Source: Streptomyces sp. CB01580
GTDB taxonomy: Bacteria; Actinomycetota; Actinomycetes; Streptomycetales; Streptomycetaceae
DNA: 64,000 bases
Direction: 5' to 3'
NCBI RefSeq assembly: GCF_001905795.1
Contig: NZ_LIXJ01000001.1
Location: 186,001-250,000 of the forward strand
Every line of letters starts with the position of its first letter. Positions within the stretch are counted from its first letter, which is position 1. The notes beneath the pieces were generated by a model. It was not told the origin of the DNA. It did no database searches and saw only the letters and a program-made list of their open reading frames with translations. This document shows positions 26,654-37,414 of this stretch, one piece after another. The translations under genes were made by a program, and so were the position numbers.

Positions 26654-29600
26654 TCACCCGCTGATCAGCGGCGCCCCCGGATCGGTCAGGAGTGTCGTCA
26701 GTTTCTCGCCGAAGAGCCGGGCGAGTCCGGTGGCGGTGTCCGGGGCGCAGTAGTCGAGTGAGTGGATCAGTTCGCCGTCCAGGCCGGCTGGGCCGCCGTC
26801 GGCGTCGCGCGTGTCGCGTAGTTGCAGCAGCAGGTCCTGGTCGGTGTGGGTGACCGGGAGGACGCGGTGGTCCACCCGGAGGCCGCCCGCCCACCGGCCG
26901 TCGCAGCGGTCCGGGGGGTCGACGCGCAGGTAGGAGAAGGCCACGGTGAACAGGCCCCGTCCCTGGTGGGCGCGGTCCCGCGCCAGACCCTCCACCACCT
27001 GTTCGTAGGGGTGGTCCTGGTGGGCGTGGGCGGACAGCAGGCGTCGGCGGACCCTGCCGGTCAGCTCCTCGCCGTCGGGGGTCCCGTCGGTGGGGACACG
27101 GAGCACCACGGGGTTGGTGACGCATCCCACCAGGCCGTCCACCCCGTCGTCGTCCCGCCCGCTCAGGGCGACCACCACGGGTACGTCCTCCCCGGCGCCG
27201 AGCTCGCTGAGGGCGGCGACCAGGGCGGAGTGCAGCACCATGTAGGGGCTCGCGGCGTAGCGGGTGGCGGCCTCCTCCAGGAGGCGGTGCTCACCTGGCC
27301 CCCAGGAGAGGGGGACGCGGCCGGCGCGGCCGTCGGAGCGTCCTGTCCGAGGGGGCGCGCCGGGCAGGATCAACTGGTCGGGTACGCCCTTCAGTTCGGC
27401 CGACCAGTAGCGTGCCTGGCGGGCGGCGGGGCTGTCGGGGTCGCTCTCGTCCCCCCGGCGCCGGGCCAGCCGGAGCGTGTGGTCGGCGTACTGCGGGGCG
27501 GGGGCCGCCCACCGGGGGGCCGCGCCGTCCAGACGGGCGGCGTAGGCGTGCCGCAAGTCGTCGCGCAGGACGCCCAGGGAGTGGCCGTCGACGGCCACGT
27601 GGTGCACCACGAGCAGCAGCAGATGGCGTTCCGGGCCGGTGCTCAGCAGCAGGGCACGCAGCGGCGTCTCGGTCAGCAGGTCGAAGCCGCGGGACAGTTC
27701 GGCCTCGACGACGGACCGCTCCTCGCCGGGGGTGACGTCGAGGTGGCGGAGGGCGGGCGTCGCGTCCTCGCGGGGCAGCACCCGCTGTTCGGGGCCCTGC
27801 GGACCGTAGGGCAGTACCGTCCGGAGCACCTCGTGCCGGGCCACCACGTCGCCCAGCGCCTCCTCCAGCGCCGTCCGCCGAAGAGGGCCGCGCAGTTCCA
27901 GGGCGAGGGAGGTGAGATAGGTGGGACGTTGCTCCCCCAGGTAGTTGGCGGTCCACAGGCGTAGCTGGGCCGGGGAGAGGGGGACGTGTTCCGGGCGTTC
28001 GGGAGCCGTCCCGTCCTCGGGGTGCCGGGCCGGGGTGGCGCCGTCGGGCAGCCGCCTGTCGAGTTCGGCGACGGTGGGTGCCTCGAACAGGTCCCGTACC
28101 GAGACGGGGAGGCCCAGGGCCGCGCGGATGCGGCCGGCCAGCCGGATGGCGGTGAGCGAGTTGCCGCCGAGGGCGAAGAAGTCCTCGTCGACGGAGACCG
28201 ACGGCAGGCCGAGGGTGGCCGCGAAGGCGGCGGCCACCACCTCGGCGCGGGGTGTGCGGGCGTCGGCGGCGGCCGGACGCTCCGGCGCGGGCAGCGCGTC
28301 CCGGTCGACCTTCCCGTTGGCGCTCAGGGGCGGCTCGGCCACCGGTACCACCACGGCGGGCACCATGTGGCGGGGCAGCCGCGCGGCCAGGCGGGTCCGG
28401 AGCGACGTGGGGTCCACGGCGCCGTCCGCGCCCATCACATAGGCGACCAGGGAGCGTTCGGCGGCGCCCTCGCCGCGGGCGATCACCCAGGCGGCGCCGA
28501 CCCCGGGTTCGGCGCGCAGCGCGGCCTCGACCTCGCCCGGTTCGATGCGGAAGCCGTTCACCTTGACCTGCCGGTCGGCGCGGCCCAGGAAGTGCAGGCG
28601 CCCCTCCCGGTCCCAGCGGCCCAGGTCTCCCGTGCGGTAGGTGCGGGATCCGTCGGGGCCGTACGGGTCGGCGACGAAGCGCAGGCAGGTGGCGGCCGGG
28701 GCGCCGTGGTACCCCTCGGCCAGGCCGTCGCCGGCCAGGTGGATCTCTCCCGGCACTCCGGGCGGCACCGGTCGCAGGGCCGTGTCCAGGACGGTGACCC
28801 GGCAGCCGGGCACCGGGGTGCCGACCGGCAGGGGTGCGGCGCCGGAGCCGTCGAGGGGGACCTCGTGGCCGAGGGAGAAGGTGGTGTTCTCCACCGGCCC
28901 GTAGAGGTGGCTGACCTCCAGCTCCGGGTGGTGCCGGCGCACCCGTTCCACCGAGGCGGGTGAGACGACGTCGCCGCCCGTGACCAGCCGCCGCAGTCCT
29001 TCGAGTGCTCCGGGGTCCTGCTCGGCGAGGACGTCCAACAGTCCGGCGGTCAGGAAGGCCGCGGTCACGCCGCCCTCCCGCACGGCCCGGCGCAGGGCCG
29101 CGCCGTCCATCTCGCCGGGCGGGGCCACCCGTACCCGTCGGCCGGTGAGCAGGGGCATCCACAGCTCGTAGACGACGGCGTCCCACGAGTGCGGGGAGTG
29201 CTGGAGGACGCACTGCTGGTCATCGCCCCGCCATGCCGGGTCGAGGGCACGGCTGAGGATGTTGCGGTGGGTCAGCCGTACGCCCTTGGGCTCGCCGGAC
29301 GAACCGGAGGTGAACATCACACAGGCCGCGAGGTTCCCGGGCAGGGTGCGTCCCAGGTCGGCGGAGGGCTGGGCCGCGAGGGACTCCTCGTCCGGCAGGG
29401 AGTCCAACAGCAGCCGGGCGCCGGTCAGTTCGCGGATGGCCCGGACCCTCTCGGGCGGGAATCCGGAGTGGAGGGGGACGCAGAGGGCGCCCAGTTTCGC
29501 CAGGGCCAGGAAGCAGACGGCGACGTCGGGTGAGCGGTCCAGGGCGACGGCGACCGGGGTGCCGGGAGGGACCCGCTCGGCGAGGTGGTGGGCCAACTGG

Positions 29601-32600
29601 TTCGCCCGTTCGTTGAGTTGACCGTAGGTGAGGCTCCGCGTGCCGTGGCACAGCGCAATGCGGGTGGGATGTGCGGCGGCCCGGTCCTCGAAGACCCGGG
29701 CCAGCTGGAGGTCGTCGTCCGCCACCGGTGACAACGGCCCCTGACCGGCGGCGAGCAGGCCGGCCCGCCGGTGGGCCGGGAGGAGCCGGACGTGTGCCAG
29801 GGGCTGTCGCTCGTCCTCCACGAGGGCGTGGCAGGCGGCGACGAAGAGGTCCGCCAGTTCGGTGGGTGTGGCGCGGTCGTCCAGCGCTCCCGGCCTGCTG
29901 TACAGCCGGCACTCCACCCGGCCGGCCCGGGGCAGGACCACGAGGCTGAGCGGGTAGTGGGTGCCGTCCCGCACCTCGGTCCCGGTCACCTGAACGCCGT
30001 CGGGCAGGCGGGTCCAGGCGTCCTCGTCCAGGGGATAGTTCTCGAAGACCACCGACGTGTCGAACAGGCCGGTGGTGCCCACGGCCTCCTCGATGGCGGT
30101 GAGGCCGAGATGCTGGTGGTCCAGCAGGTCGGCCCGGCGCGCGTGGACACGCCGGGCCAGTTGCCCGGCCGACTGTCCGGGCCGGACGGTGACGCGGGTG
30201 GGCACGGTGTTCAGCAGCAGCCCGACGAGCCGCTCCACCCCGGCCACCTCCGGGGGGCGTTGGGCGACGGTGACGCCGAAGACGACATCCTCCTCGCCTG
30301 TCAGGTGGTTCAGCAGGATGCCCCAGGCGGACTCGACGAGGGCGTTGACGGTCACGCCCCAGTGGGCGGCGCGAGCGGTGAGCGCGTGGCCGAGCCGCTC
30401 GGGCAGTTCGAACCGGTGGCTCAGGGCGGCGGGGGTGCCCGGAGCGCGGTCGGCCACCCTGGTGGGTTCGATGCCCGCCAGCTCCGCGCGCCACGCCTCG
30501 GCGGCGGCGGCCCGGTCGCGGGTGGCCAGCCACCGGGCGTACTCCCGGTAGGCGGGGGTGTGCCGCCCGGCCGCGGAGACCGTGGCGGCGTCCAGCAGTT
30601 CGCCGAGGACGAGCGGCACGGACCAGCCGTCCAGCAGCAGGTGGTGGTGGGTGAAGACCAGCCGCCAACGCCGTTCTCCGGTACGCAGCAGGGCGAACCG
30701 GAGCAGCGGCGGGTGTCCGGGGTCGAACGGCTCGCGTTCCCGCTGCTCCTCCTGGCGAATCCGGTCGGCGAGTCCGTCACCGGGCACGACGGTGAGGTCC
30801 GCGGTGCGCCAGGGCAGCGGGCCTTCGGCCGCCGGTATCAGGTACAGCGGCCGGTCCCCCGCGTCCGCGGGGAAGCAGCCGGACAGGTGGGGGTGGCGGC
30901 GGAGCAGTGACCGGGCGGCCGCGCGAAGCCGCTCCGGCCGCACGTCGCCGGTGAGCTCCAGGCCGAGCTGGACGAGGTAGGGGTCCTGCCGCGGCTCGTC
31001 CGCCCGCGGTGCGTCGGCCCGCGGCTCGTCCGCCCGCGGTGCGTCGGCGCCGTACAGGGCGTGGAAGAGCAGCCCCTGCTGGAGCGGTGCGGCCGGCAGC
31101 AGGTCGCAGAGCGGCCCGTACCGCCGTTCCCACTCCTCGATCCGGCCCTGGTCGACCCGGACCAGGGGGAAGTCGGAGGGGGTGGACCGGACAGGGCCGG
31201 TGCCGGGGTGGTGGTGGACCAGCCGTCCCAGCGCGGTGTGCCACAGGTCGGTCAGTTCCCGCACCTCGTCGGCGGTCAGCACCTCGGACGGCCAGGTCCA
31301 CTCGGCGCGCAGCCGTGGCCCGTCGGGGCCCCGCTCGGCGAAGACGTCGAGCGTCAGGGTGTGGCCCAGGGGCTGGCGGGGGTCGGCCTCGCCGCGCAGC
31401 GAACCGGGCAGGGCGCTGAAGGGGGCGGGTTCCTCGGTGTCGAAACGGCCGAGGTAGTTGAAGGCCAGCGGGGCCCGGGCCGTCGGCAGTCGGCCGGCCT
31501 GACGCAGCAGCCCGTGGGTGAGCCCGTCGTGGGGCACCTCGCGCAGGCTCTCCTTGACGTGTTTGACCGCCCGGGACAGCTCGTCGCCCTCGGCTCCCCC
31601 GCTCAGCGGCGGGTCCAGCAGCACGGGGTGGAGGGTGGTGAACCAGCCGACGGTGCGGGACAGGTCGAGGTCGGCCAGCCCCTCCAGCGCGGTGCGACGC
31701 CCGTGTCCTTCGATGTCGACGAGGACCGGGGCGCCGTCCGGGTTGCCCCGCCAGCGGCGCAGCGCGAGGGACAGGGCAGCGAGCAGCACCTCGGGGACGC
31801 GGGCACCGAAGCCCGCCGGTACGGCCGTCAGCAGGCCCTCCACCCACGTCTCGTCCCAGGTGGTGCTGAGCCGCCCGGCCCGGTCCACGGTGTCGCGCGC
31901 GGGGTCCAGGGCCCGTGTGCCCAGGCGGGCGTGGGGCCGGTCGAGCCGCTGCCGCCACCAGGTCTCGTCGGCACGTACCGGTTCGGACGCGGCGGCCTCG
32001 CGCAGGGCCCGGGTCCAGGCGCGCAGCGCAGTCCGTACCGGGGGGAGCGGGGCCCGCTCGTCCCGCAGCGCGTGCTGGTGGGCCCGTTCCAGGTCGGGCA
32101 GGAGGACGCGCCAGGAGACCCCGTCGACGGCGAGGTGGTGGATCACCAGCAGCAGGAGGTTGGTGCCCGCGCCCTGGAACCACACCGCGCGCACCACGTC
32201 TCCCCGGTCGGGGTCGAGGTGCCGACGGGCGCTGCGGCGCTCGTGCTCGATCAGTGCGTCCAGGTCCTCCTGGCGGTCGGCCCCCTCCCGGGCGAGGTCG
32301 ACGCGGCGCAGCATCTCACCGGCGTGGACGGTGCCGGGTGGGCGCACCTCCAGGGCCCACTGCCCGTCCCGCACGGCGGTGCGCCGCAGCCGCAGGGCGT
32401 CGTGGTGGTCGACGACCTGCTGGAGGGCGTCGCGCAGGGTGGCGGTGGTGACCGTGTCGGGCAGCGGGCACACCACGGACTGGGCGAAGCCCTCGGCGCC
32501 GCCGCCGAGCGAGGCCAGCCAGTCCACCACCGGGGTGGGCTCCAGCGGTCCGGGGTCGTGGGAGGGCGCGGACGGGGCGGTGAGGGGGCGTACCCGGCCC

Positions 32601-35600
32601 TGGACGACCTGGGCCAGAGCGCGGGGCGTCTGGTGGGCGAAGACGTCCTTGGGGCCGATCAGCACCCCCGCGCCCTGCGCGCGGGCGGCCAGTTGGACCG
32701 CGAGGATGCTGTCCCCGCCGAGGCCGAAGAAGTTGGCGTCCGGGGCGACGGAGGGCAGGTCGAGCAGGGCGGCCGTCAGGGAGCGGAGGAGTTCCTCGGC
32801 CGCCGACTGTGCCGCCGCCGGGGTCTCCTCCCGGGGCGCGGGTTGCGGACGGTCGGCGGGAGGCGGGGTCCGTCGGTAGGTCCCCCCGTCCCCGGGGCAG
32901 GGGCAGGGCAGGTCGGTGAAGGGCGCCTCGGGCCCGTCGAGGGCGGCCTCCAGGAAGAGGCGCAGGGAGTCCAGCAGTGCCTCGGCGGTGTGGCGGTCGA
33001 ACCGGTCGGTGGCGTACTCCAGGCAGCCGCGCAGCGTACCGTCGGTCTCCTCCATGACGTCCCAGAGGAGCGGGAACTTGGCCCGGGAGCGGCGCGGCGG
33101 CAGCTCGGTGGCCTCGGTACCGGCGAGCGCCAGTACGGGCCGGTGCCCGGACTGGTGGTTCAGCATGACCTGGAACAGCGGGTGCCGCCCGGGCTCCCGG
33201 GGCGGGCCCACTGCTTCCACGATCCGGTCGAAGGGGGCCCGGGCGTGGGCGAAGGCGGTCAGGTCCGCGGCACGGGCCCGGTCCACCGCGGCGGCGAACC
33301 CCGGTCGGCCGGACAGGTCCAGGCGCAGTGGCAGGGCCTGGGCGAAGTAGCCCACCAGCGGGTCCAGCGCTGGGTCCTCCCGTCCCGCGCCGACGGTGCC
33401 CACCACGACGTCCGTGCCCGCGCCCCACCGGCTGAGCGCGCACGCGAGGGCGGCGTGCAGCGCCATGAAGGTCGTGGCGCCCCGCGCGGCGGCCAGCTCC
33501 TTGAGGCGCCGGCCCAGTCGCGGCGCCCAGTGGAAGCCGACGGCGTCGCCGGGCCGGTCCGCTTCCGGCAGGCCGGGGCGGTCGGCCGGGAGCGGGATCT
33601 CGACGGGCGCGCCTTGCAGGGTCTGCCGCCAGTGGTCGAGCTCGCGGGCCAGGAGGCTGTCCGGGTCGCCGGGGTCGCCGAGCCGGGCGCGCTGCCAGAG
33701 GGTGAAGTCGGCGTACTGGAGGGGCAGCGGCGCCCACTGCGGTTCCCGGCCGCGCAGGCGGCTCTCGTAGGCGGTGGCGAGGTCGCGGGTCAGGGGGCCC
33801 AGCGCGTGCTGGTCGGCGGCGATGTGGTGGAGGACGACCAGCAGGGTGTGGTCGGACGGGGAACGGCGCAGCAGCGTCAGCCGCCAGGGCGGGGAGGTCG
33901 CCAGGTCGAAGGGCCTGCGCAGTTCCTCCTCGTACGTGTCCTCGCGCGTGTCCTCGGTCACCGGGACGACGGTCAGCAAACCGGCCGCGTCGTCCCCGGT
34001 CGCGGCCTGGACGCACTGGTGCGGTTCGTCGCCGTCGTGGGGGAAGGTCGTCCGCAGGATCTCGTGCCGGTGTTGTACGTCCCGGGCGGCCGCGCGGAGC
34101 GCGTCGACGTCCAGCGGCCCCTCCAGACGGGCCAGGAGGGGGACGTGGTAGGCGGGGCTGTGCCGTTCCAGGCGGTGCAGGAACCACAGCCCGCGCTGGG
34201 CGTAGGAGACCGGCACCCTCGCGGGCCGGGGCAGGGGTCCCGGCCGTGCCGCTCCTTCGCCGCCCACCTCGCCGAGCCGTGCCGCCAGTTCGGCCACCGA
34301 CGGGTACTCGAAGACGTCCCGCACCCCGAGGTCCCGGGACAGTACGGCACGGACCCGGGTGGCCAGCCGGTTGGCGAGCAGGGAGTCGCCGCCGAGGGCG
34401 AAGAAGTCCCGGTCCACGCCGACCCGGTCCGGGCCGAGGCGGAGCACCTCGGCGAAGAGGTCCCGCAGCGTGGTCTCGGTGGCGTTCCGGGGCGCGCGGA
34501 CGTGTCCCGGGTGCTCGGAGCCCGCCTCCCGCAGCGCGCGCCGGTCCAGCTTGCCGTTGGGCGTCAGGGGCAGGGAGTCGAGGGTGACCCAGACGGACGG
34601 CAGCAGGTGGGCGGGCAGGACCGCGGCGGCCCGTTCGGGAGCGCGGGCCGCGCTCTGCGGGTCGGCCACCAGGTGGGCGACGAGGCGCCGGTCGCCCGGC
34701 CCGTACTCGGTCAGCAGGACGGCGGCGGCTCGTACCCCCGGCAGCCGGACGAGCGCGGCCTCGACCTCTCCGGGCTCCACCCGGTGGCCGCGCACCTTCA
34801 CCTGCCGGTCGGCCCGTCCCAGGTACTCCAGCGTGCCGTCGGGCCGGCGCCGGGCCAGATCGCCGCTGCGGTACGCGCGGCTGCCCGGGGCTCCGTCGGG
34901 GTCGGCGACGAACCGTCCGGCGGTGAGGGCGGGGCGACGCCAGTAGCCGTCGGCCACGCCGGGGCCGGAGACGTACATCTCCCCCGGTACACCGTCGGGG
35001 ACGGGGCGCAGCGCGGCGTCCAGCAGCCGCACCCGGAGGTCCGGAAGGGCCTCGCCGATGACGCCCCCGCTCCCGTCCGCGGCGGGGTCGGCGGCGTGGC
35101 CGACCCGGTGGTGGGTGACGTGCACGGTGGTCTCGGTGATCCCGTACATGTTGACCAGGCGGGGTGTGTGGTCGGGGTGCCGCGCGTACCAGGTGGACAG
35201 CCGCCAGGGTTCGAGTGCCTCGCCGCCGAAGATGACGTGGCGAAGGGCCAGCCGGTCGCCCGTGGCGGGGTGGTCCGCGTCGGCCGCGGCGAGTTGGGCG
35301 AAGGCCGAGGGGGTCTGGTTGAGAACGGTGACCCGCTCCTCCACCAGCAGGTCCAGGAAGTCCTCGGGCGAGCGGGCGATGTCCTCCGGGACGACGACCA
35401 GCCGCCCGCCGTGCAGCAGGGCGCCCCACAACTCCCACACCGAGAAGTCGAAGGCGTAGGAGTGGAAGAGGGTCCAGACGTCGTCGGGGCCGAAGGCGAA
35501 GTGGTGTGCCGTGGTGGACAGCAGCCGGGTGACGTTGCGGTGGGTGACCACCACGCCCTTGGGCGTCCCGGTGGAGCCGGAGGTGTGGATCAGATAGGCG

Positions 35601-37414
35601 GGGCAGCCGGGTGTCGGGCGGCGCGGGGCCGCCGGGGGGAGGGCGGTCGGCGGCCCGGTGGGCACACCGTGGCGCGGGTCCAGGGTCAGGTGGGGGGCCC
35701 GGTGCTCCTCCAGCATCCCGGTCACGGCGGCGCCCGGGTGGGTGAGGGTGAGCGCGGGGTCGACGTCGGCGAAGATGCCCCGCAGCCGCTCGACCGGATA
35801 GCCGGGGTCCAGCGGCACATAGGCGGCTCCCGCCTTCAGGACCGCGAGCAGGGCGACGACCAGTCCGGTGGACCGGGGCAGGGAGACCGCCACCCGGTCC
35901 CCGGGGCCGACCCCTCGTGCGGTGAGGTGGCGCGCCAGCTCCTCGGCCCGCTCGTCGAGTCCGGCGTACGTGAGCCGGTCACTCCCGGACACCACGGCGA
36001 CGGCGCCCGGGACCTTGGCGGCCGTGGCGGCGAACCAGTCGGTGAGCGTGCCGGTCTCCGTCCCGGCGGCGACCGGTGCGGGCCCGGCCGCCGGCTCCCC
36101 GGCGCCCACCCGTCCCTGCAAAGTGGCGGGGTCCGCGTCGCCGAGGGCCAGCACCAGGTCGACGAGGCGGTCCAGTTGGGCCCGGGCGGCCGTGCCGGAG
36201 CAGCGGGCCTCCGGTACGTCGATGTCGACCCGCACCTCGGGGGCGCCGTTGTCGTAGACACCGAGCGCCAGATGGTCGCCGCGGCCCTGGGTGACCATGT
36301 GGACGGTCGCCGGGGTACCGGCGAAGTCCAGGTCCCGGGGCAGCGTCATGGCGTTCAGGACCGGTCCCACGAGCTGTCGCCCGCCTCGTACCGCGCCCTG
36401 GTCGCGCAGCATGTCCTCGAAGCGGTGGCCCTGGTGGCGCAGGGCGCCGAGTGTGGCGGCGGAGACGGCGGAGACCAGTTCCGACAGGGGCGCGGCGGGG
36501 TCCACGGCGAGGCGGAGCGGCACGACGCCGGCGGCGGTGCCGAGTGCCTCGCGGGCGGCCCGGCCGGTACGTCCGGGAACGCTCAGCCCGAGCACGACCT
36601 CCCGCTCCCCGGTGTCGGCGTGCACCGCCAGGGCCGTGGCGGCCGCGAACAGTGCGGGCCAGCGCACCCCGTGGCGGTCGGCCGCCGCCCCCACGTCCCG
36701 CCAGCGGTCGGCCGGCAGCCACCGGGAGTGGCGGACATGGCCGGTGGCCCCGGCGAAGGCCGGGCCCGTGGCCAACTGCGGCGCCTCGTCCACCCCGTCC
36801 AACTGCTCCGCCCACCAGGCGGCGTCCCGTTCGAAGCGAGCGGAGGCCCGGTGGTCGGCGTCCCGCCGCACCATGCCGGCCAGCGTGTCGAACACCTCGA
36901 TGTCGCCCGGGTCCGGCGTGATGGCGGGGGCGGCCACCAGTTCGGTGTAGGTGGCGGCGACCCGCCGGACGAAGTTGGCGGCGGCCGTGCCGTCGCAGAT
37001 GAGGTGGTGCATCCGCAGGCACCACAGGTACTCGTGTTCCGCCACCCGCAGCAGATGGTGGTCGAAGAGCGGCGCCCGGGAGAGGTCGTAGGGGCGCGTG
37101 CACGTCTCCTCGATCAGCCGCAGCGCCTCCGCGTGCGGTTGATCGGCCCCGCGCAGGTCCAGTCGGCGTACCGTCCAGTCGTCCACCGGCTCCAGGAACT
37201 GCGCCGGTTCGCCGCCGTCGTCGCCGAAGCGCACCCGCAGGGTCTCGCTGCCCGCGACGACCGCGCGCACCGCCCGGACGAACAGGTCCTGGCGGAGCGG
37301 GCCGTTCAGGTGCACGTACTGTGCGACCACGTAGCGCAGCCCCGACCGGTCGAGGGCTTCGCCGTACCAGATGCCGGCCTGCGCGGCCGTCAGCGGCGTA
37401 CCCCGGTCAGCCAT
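26654..37414 (-). CDS. NRPS: C-A(Thr)-PCP-C-PCP-E-C-A-PCP-C
   Basis: A 3586-aa multimodular synthetase. In order: C1 (HHLICDG, about residue 140); A1 ([13 protein letters not shown], about 615), whose hand-read pocket DFWNIGMVHK is the classical L-Thr code; PCP1 ([11 protein letters not shown], about 1005); C2 (HHIAADQ, about 1200); PCP2 directly after C2 with no A domain ([12 protein letters not shown], about 1565); E ([10 protein letters not shown], about 1763, and NYLGR); C3 of the D-acceptor style ([10 protein letters not shown], about 2258); A2 ([12 protein letters not shown], about 2708), pocket DAYFVGLTFK, hydrophobic but not assigned; PCP3 ([11 protein letters not shown], about 3082); C4 (HHVAVDGHS, about 3273) as the last domain. 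The ATG overlaps the preceding stop by 8 bp. Confidence 0.93.
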   Translation of the reverse strand: MADRGTPLTAAQAGIWYGEALDRSGLRYVVAQYVHLNGPLRQDLFVRAVRAVVAGSETLRVRFGDDGGEPAQFLEPVDDWTVRRLDLRGADQPHAEALRLIEETCTRPYDLSRAPLFDHHLLRVAEHEYLWCLRMHHLICDGTAAANFVRRVAATYTELVAAPAITPDPGDIEVFDTLAGMVRRDADHRASARFERDAAWWAEQLDGVDEAPQLATGPAFAGATGHVRHSRWLPADRWRDVGAAADRHGVRWPALFAAATALAVHADTGEREVVLGLSVPGRTGRAAREALGTAAGVVPLRLAVDPAAPLSELVSAVSAATLGALRHQGHRFEDMLRDQGAVRGGRQLVGPVLNAMTLPRDLDFAGTPATVHMVTQGRGDHLALGVYDNGAPEVRVDIDVPEARCSGTAARAQLDRLVDLVLALGDADPATLQGRVGAGEPAAGPAPVAAGTETGTLTDWFAATAAKVPGAVAVVSGSDRLTYAGLDERAEELARHLTARGVGPGDRVAVSLPRSTGLVVALLAVLKAGAAYVPLDPGYPVERLRGIFADVDPALTLTHPGAAVTGMLEEHRAPHLTLDPRHGVPTGPPTALPPAAPRRPTPGCPAYLIHTSGSTGTPKGVVVTHRNVTRLLSTTAHHFAFGPDDVWTLFHSYAFDFSVWELWGALLHGGRLVVVPEDIARSPEDFLDLLVEERVTVLNQTPSAFAQLAAADADHPATGDRLALRHVIFGGEALEPWRLSTWYARHPDHTPRLVNMYGITETTVHVTHHRVGHAADPAADGSGGVIGEALPDLRVRLLDAALRPVPDGVPGEMYVSGPGVADGYWRRPALTAGRFVADPDGAPGSRAYRSGDLARRRPDGTLEYLGRADRQVKVRGHRVEPGEVEAALVRLPGVRAAAVLLTEYGPGDRRLVAHLVADPQSAARAPERAAAVLPAHLLPSVWVTLDSLPLTPNGKLDRRALREAGSEHPGHVRAPRNATETTLRDLFAEVLRLGPDRVGVDRDFFALGGDSLLANRLATRVRAVLSRDLGVRDVFEYPSVAELAARLGEVGGEGAARPGPLPRPARVPVSYAQRGLWFLHRLERHSPAYHVPLLARLEGPLDVDALRAAARDVQHRHEILRTTFPHDGDEPHQCVQAATGDDAAGLLTVVPVTEDTREDTYEEELRRPFDLATSPPWRLTLLRRSPSDHTLLVVLHHIAADQHALGPLTRDLATAYESRLRGREPQWAPLPLQYADFTLWQRARLGDPGDPDSLLARELDHWRQTLQGAPVEIPLPADRPGLPEADRPGDAVGFHWAPRLGRRLKELAAARGATTFMALHAALACALSRWGAGTDVVVGTVGAGREDPALDPLVGYFAQALPLRLDLSGRPGFAAAVDRARAADLTAFAHARAPFDRIVEAVGPPREPGRHPLFQVMLNHQSGHRPVLALAGTEATELPPRRSRAKFPLLWDVMEETDGTLRGCLEYATDRFDRHTAEALLDSLRLFLEAALDGPEAPFTDLPCPCPGDGGTYRRTPPPADRPQPAPREETPAAAQSAAEELLRSLTAALLDLPSVAPDANFFGLGGDSILAVQLAARAQGAGVLIGPKDVFAHQTPRALAQVVQGRVRPLTAPSAPSHDPGPLEPTPVVDWLASLGGGAEGFAQSVVCPLPDTVTTATLRDALQQVVDHHDALRLRRTAVRDGQWALEVRPPGTVHAGEMLRRVDLAREGADRQEDLDALIEHERRSARRHLDPDRGDVVRAVWFQGAGTNLLLLVIHHLAVDGVSWRVLLPDLERAHQHALRDERAPLPPVRTALRAWTRALREAAASEPVRADETWWRQRLDRPHARLGTRALDPARDTVDRAGRLSTTWDETWVEGLLTAVPAGFGARVPEVLLAALSLALRRWRGNPDGAPVLVDIEGHGRRTALEGLADLDLSRTVGWFTTLHPVLLDPPLSGGAEGDELSRAVKHVKESLREVPHDGLTHGLLRQAGRLPTARAPLAFNYLGRFDTEEPAPFSALPGSLRGEADPRQPLGHTLTLDVFAERGPDGPRLRAEWTWPSEVLTADEVRELTDLWHTALGRLVHHHPGTGPVRSTPSDFPLVRVDQGRIEEWERRYGPLCDLLPAAPLQQGLLFHALYGADAPRADEPRADAPRADEPRQDPYLVQLGLELTGDVRPERLRAAARSLLRRHPHLSGCFPADAGDRPLYLIPAAEGPLPWRTADLTVVPGDGLADRIRQEEQREREPFDPGHPPLLRFALLRTGERRWRLVFTHHHLLLDGWSVPLVLGELLDAATVSAAGRHTPAYREYARWLATRDRAAAAEAWRAELAGIEPTRVADRAPGTPAALSHRFELPERLGHALTARAAHWGVTVNALVESAWGILLNHLTGEEDVVFGVTVAQRPPEVAGVERLVGLLLNTVPTRVTVRPGQSAGQLARRVHARRADLLDHQHLGLTAIEEAVGTTGLFDTSVVFENYPLDEDAWTRLPDGVQVTGTEVRDGTHYPLSLVVLPRAGRVECRLYSRPGALDDRATPTELADLFVAACHALVEDERQPLAHVRLLPAHRRAGLLAAGQGPLSPVADDDLQLARVFEDRAAAHPTRIALCHGTRSLTYGQLNERANQLAHHLAERVPPGTPVAVALDRSPDVAVCFLALAKLGALCVPLHSGFPPERVRAIRELTGARLLLDSLPDEESLAAQPSADLGRTLPGNLAACVMFTSGSSGEPKGVRLTHRNILSRALDPAWRGDDQQCVLQHSPHSWDAVVYELWMPLLTGRRVRVAPPGEMDGAALRRAVREGGVTAAFLTAGLLDVLAEQDPGALEGLRRLVTGGDVVSPASVERVRRHHPELEVSHLYGPVENTTFSLGHEVPLDGSGAAPLPVGTPVPGCRVTVLDTALRPVPPGVPGEIHLAGDGLAEGYHGAPAATCLRFVADPYGPDGSRTYRTGDLGRWDREGRLHFLGRADRQVKVNGFRIEPGEVEAALRAEPGVGAAWVIARGEGAAERSLVAYVMGADGAVDPTSLRTRLAARLPRHMVPAVVVPVAEPPLSANGKVDRDALPAPERPAAADARTPRAEVVAAAFAATLGLPSVSVDEDFFALGGNSLTAIRLAGRIRAALGLPVSVRDLFEAPTVAELDRRLPDGATPARHPEDGTAPERPEHVPLSPAQLRLWTANYLGEQRPTYLTSLALELRGPLRRTALEEALGDVVARHEVLRTVLPYGPQGPEQRVLPREDATPALRHLDVTPGEERSVVEAELSRGFDLLTETPLRALLLSTGPERHLLLLVVHHVAVDGHSLGVLRDDLRHAYAARLDGAAPRWAAPAPQYADHTLRLARRRGDESDPDSPAARQARYWSAELKGVPDQLILPGAPPRTGRSDGRAGRVPLSWGPGEHRLLEEAATRYAASPYMVLHSALVAALSELGAGEDVPVVVALSGRDDDGVDGLVGCVTNPVVLRVPTDGTPDGEELTGRVRRRLLSAHAHQDHPYEQVVEGLARDRAHQGRGLFTVAFSYLRVDPPDRCDGRWAGGLRVDHRVLPVTHTDQDLLLQLRDTRDADGGPAGLDGELIHSLDYCAPDTATGLARLFGEKLTTLLTDPGAPLISG
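30991..31050. repeat. 30-bp tandem duplication inside the C3 coding sequence
   Basis: Two adjacent 30-bp units differ at one base. In the protein they give [10 protein letters not shown] twice in a loop near the N-terminus of the C3 domain, after [11 protein letters not shown]. The frame is kept, so the synthetase stays intact. It looks like a recent slippage event. Confidence 0.8.
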
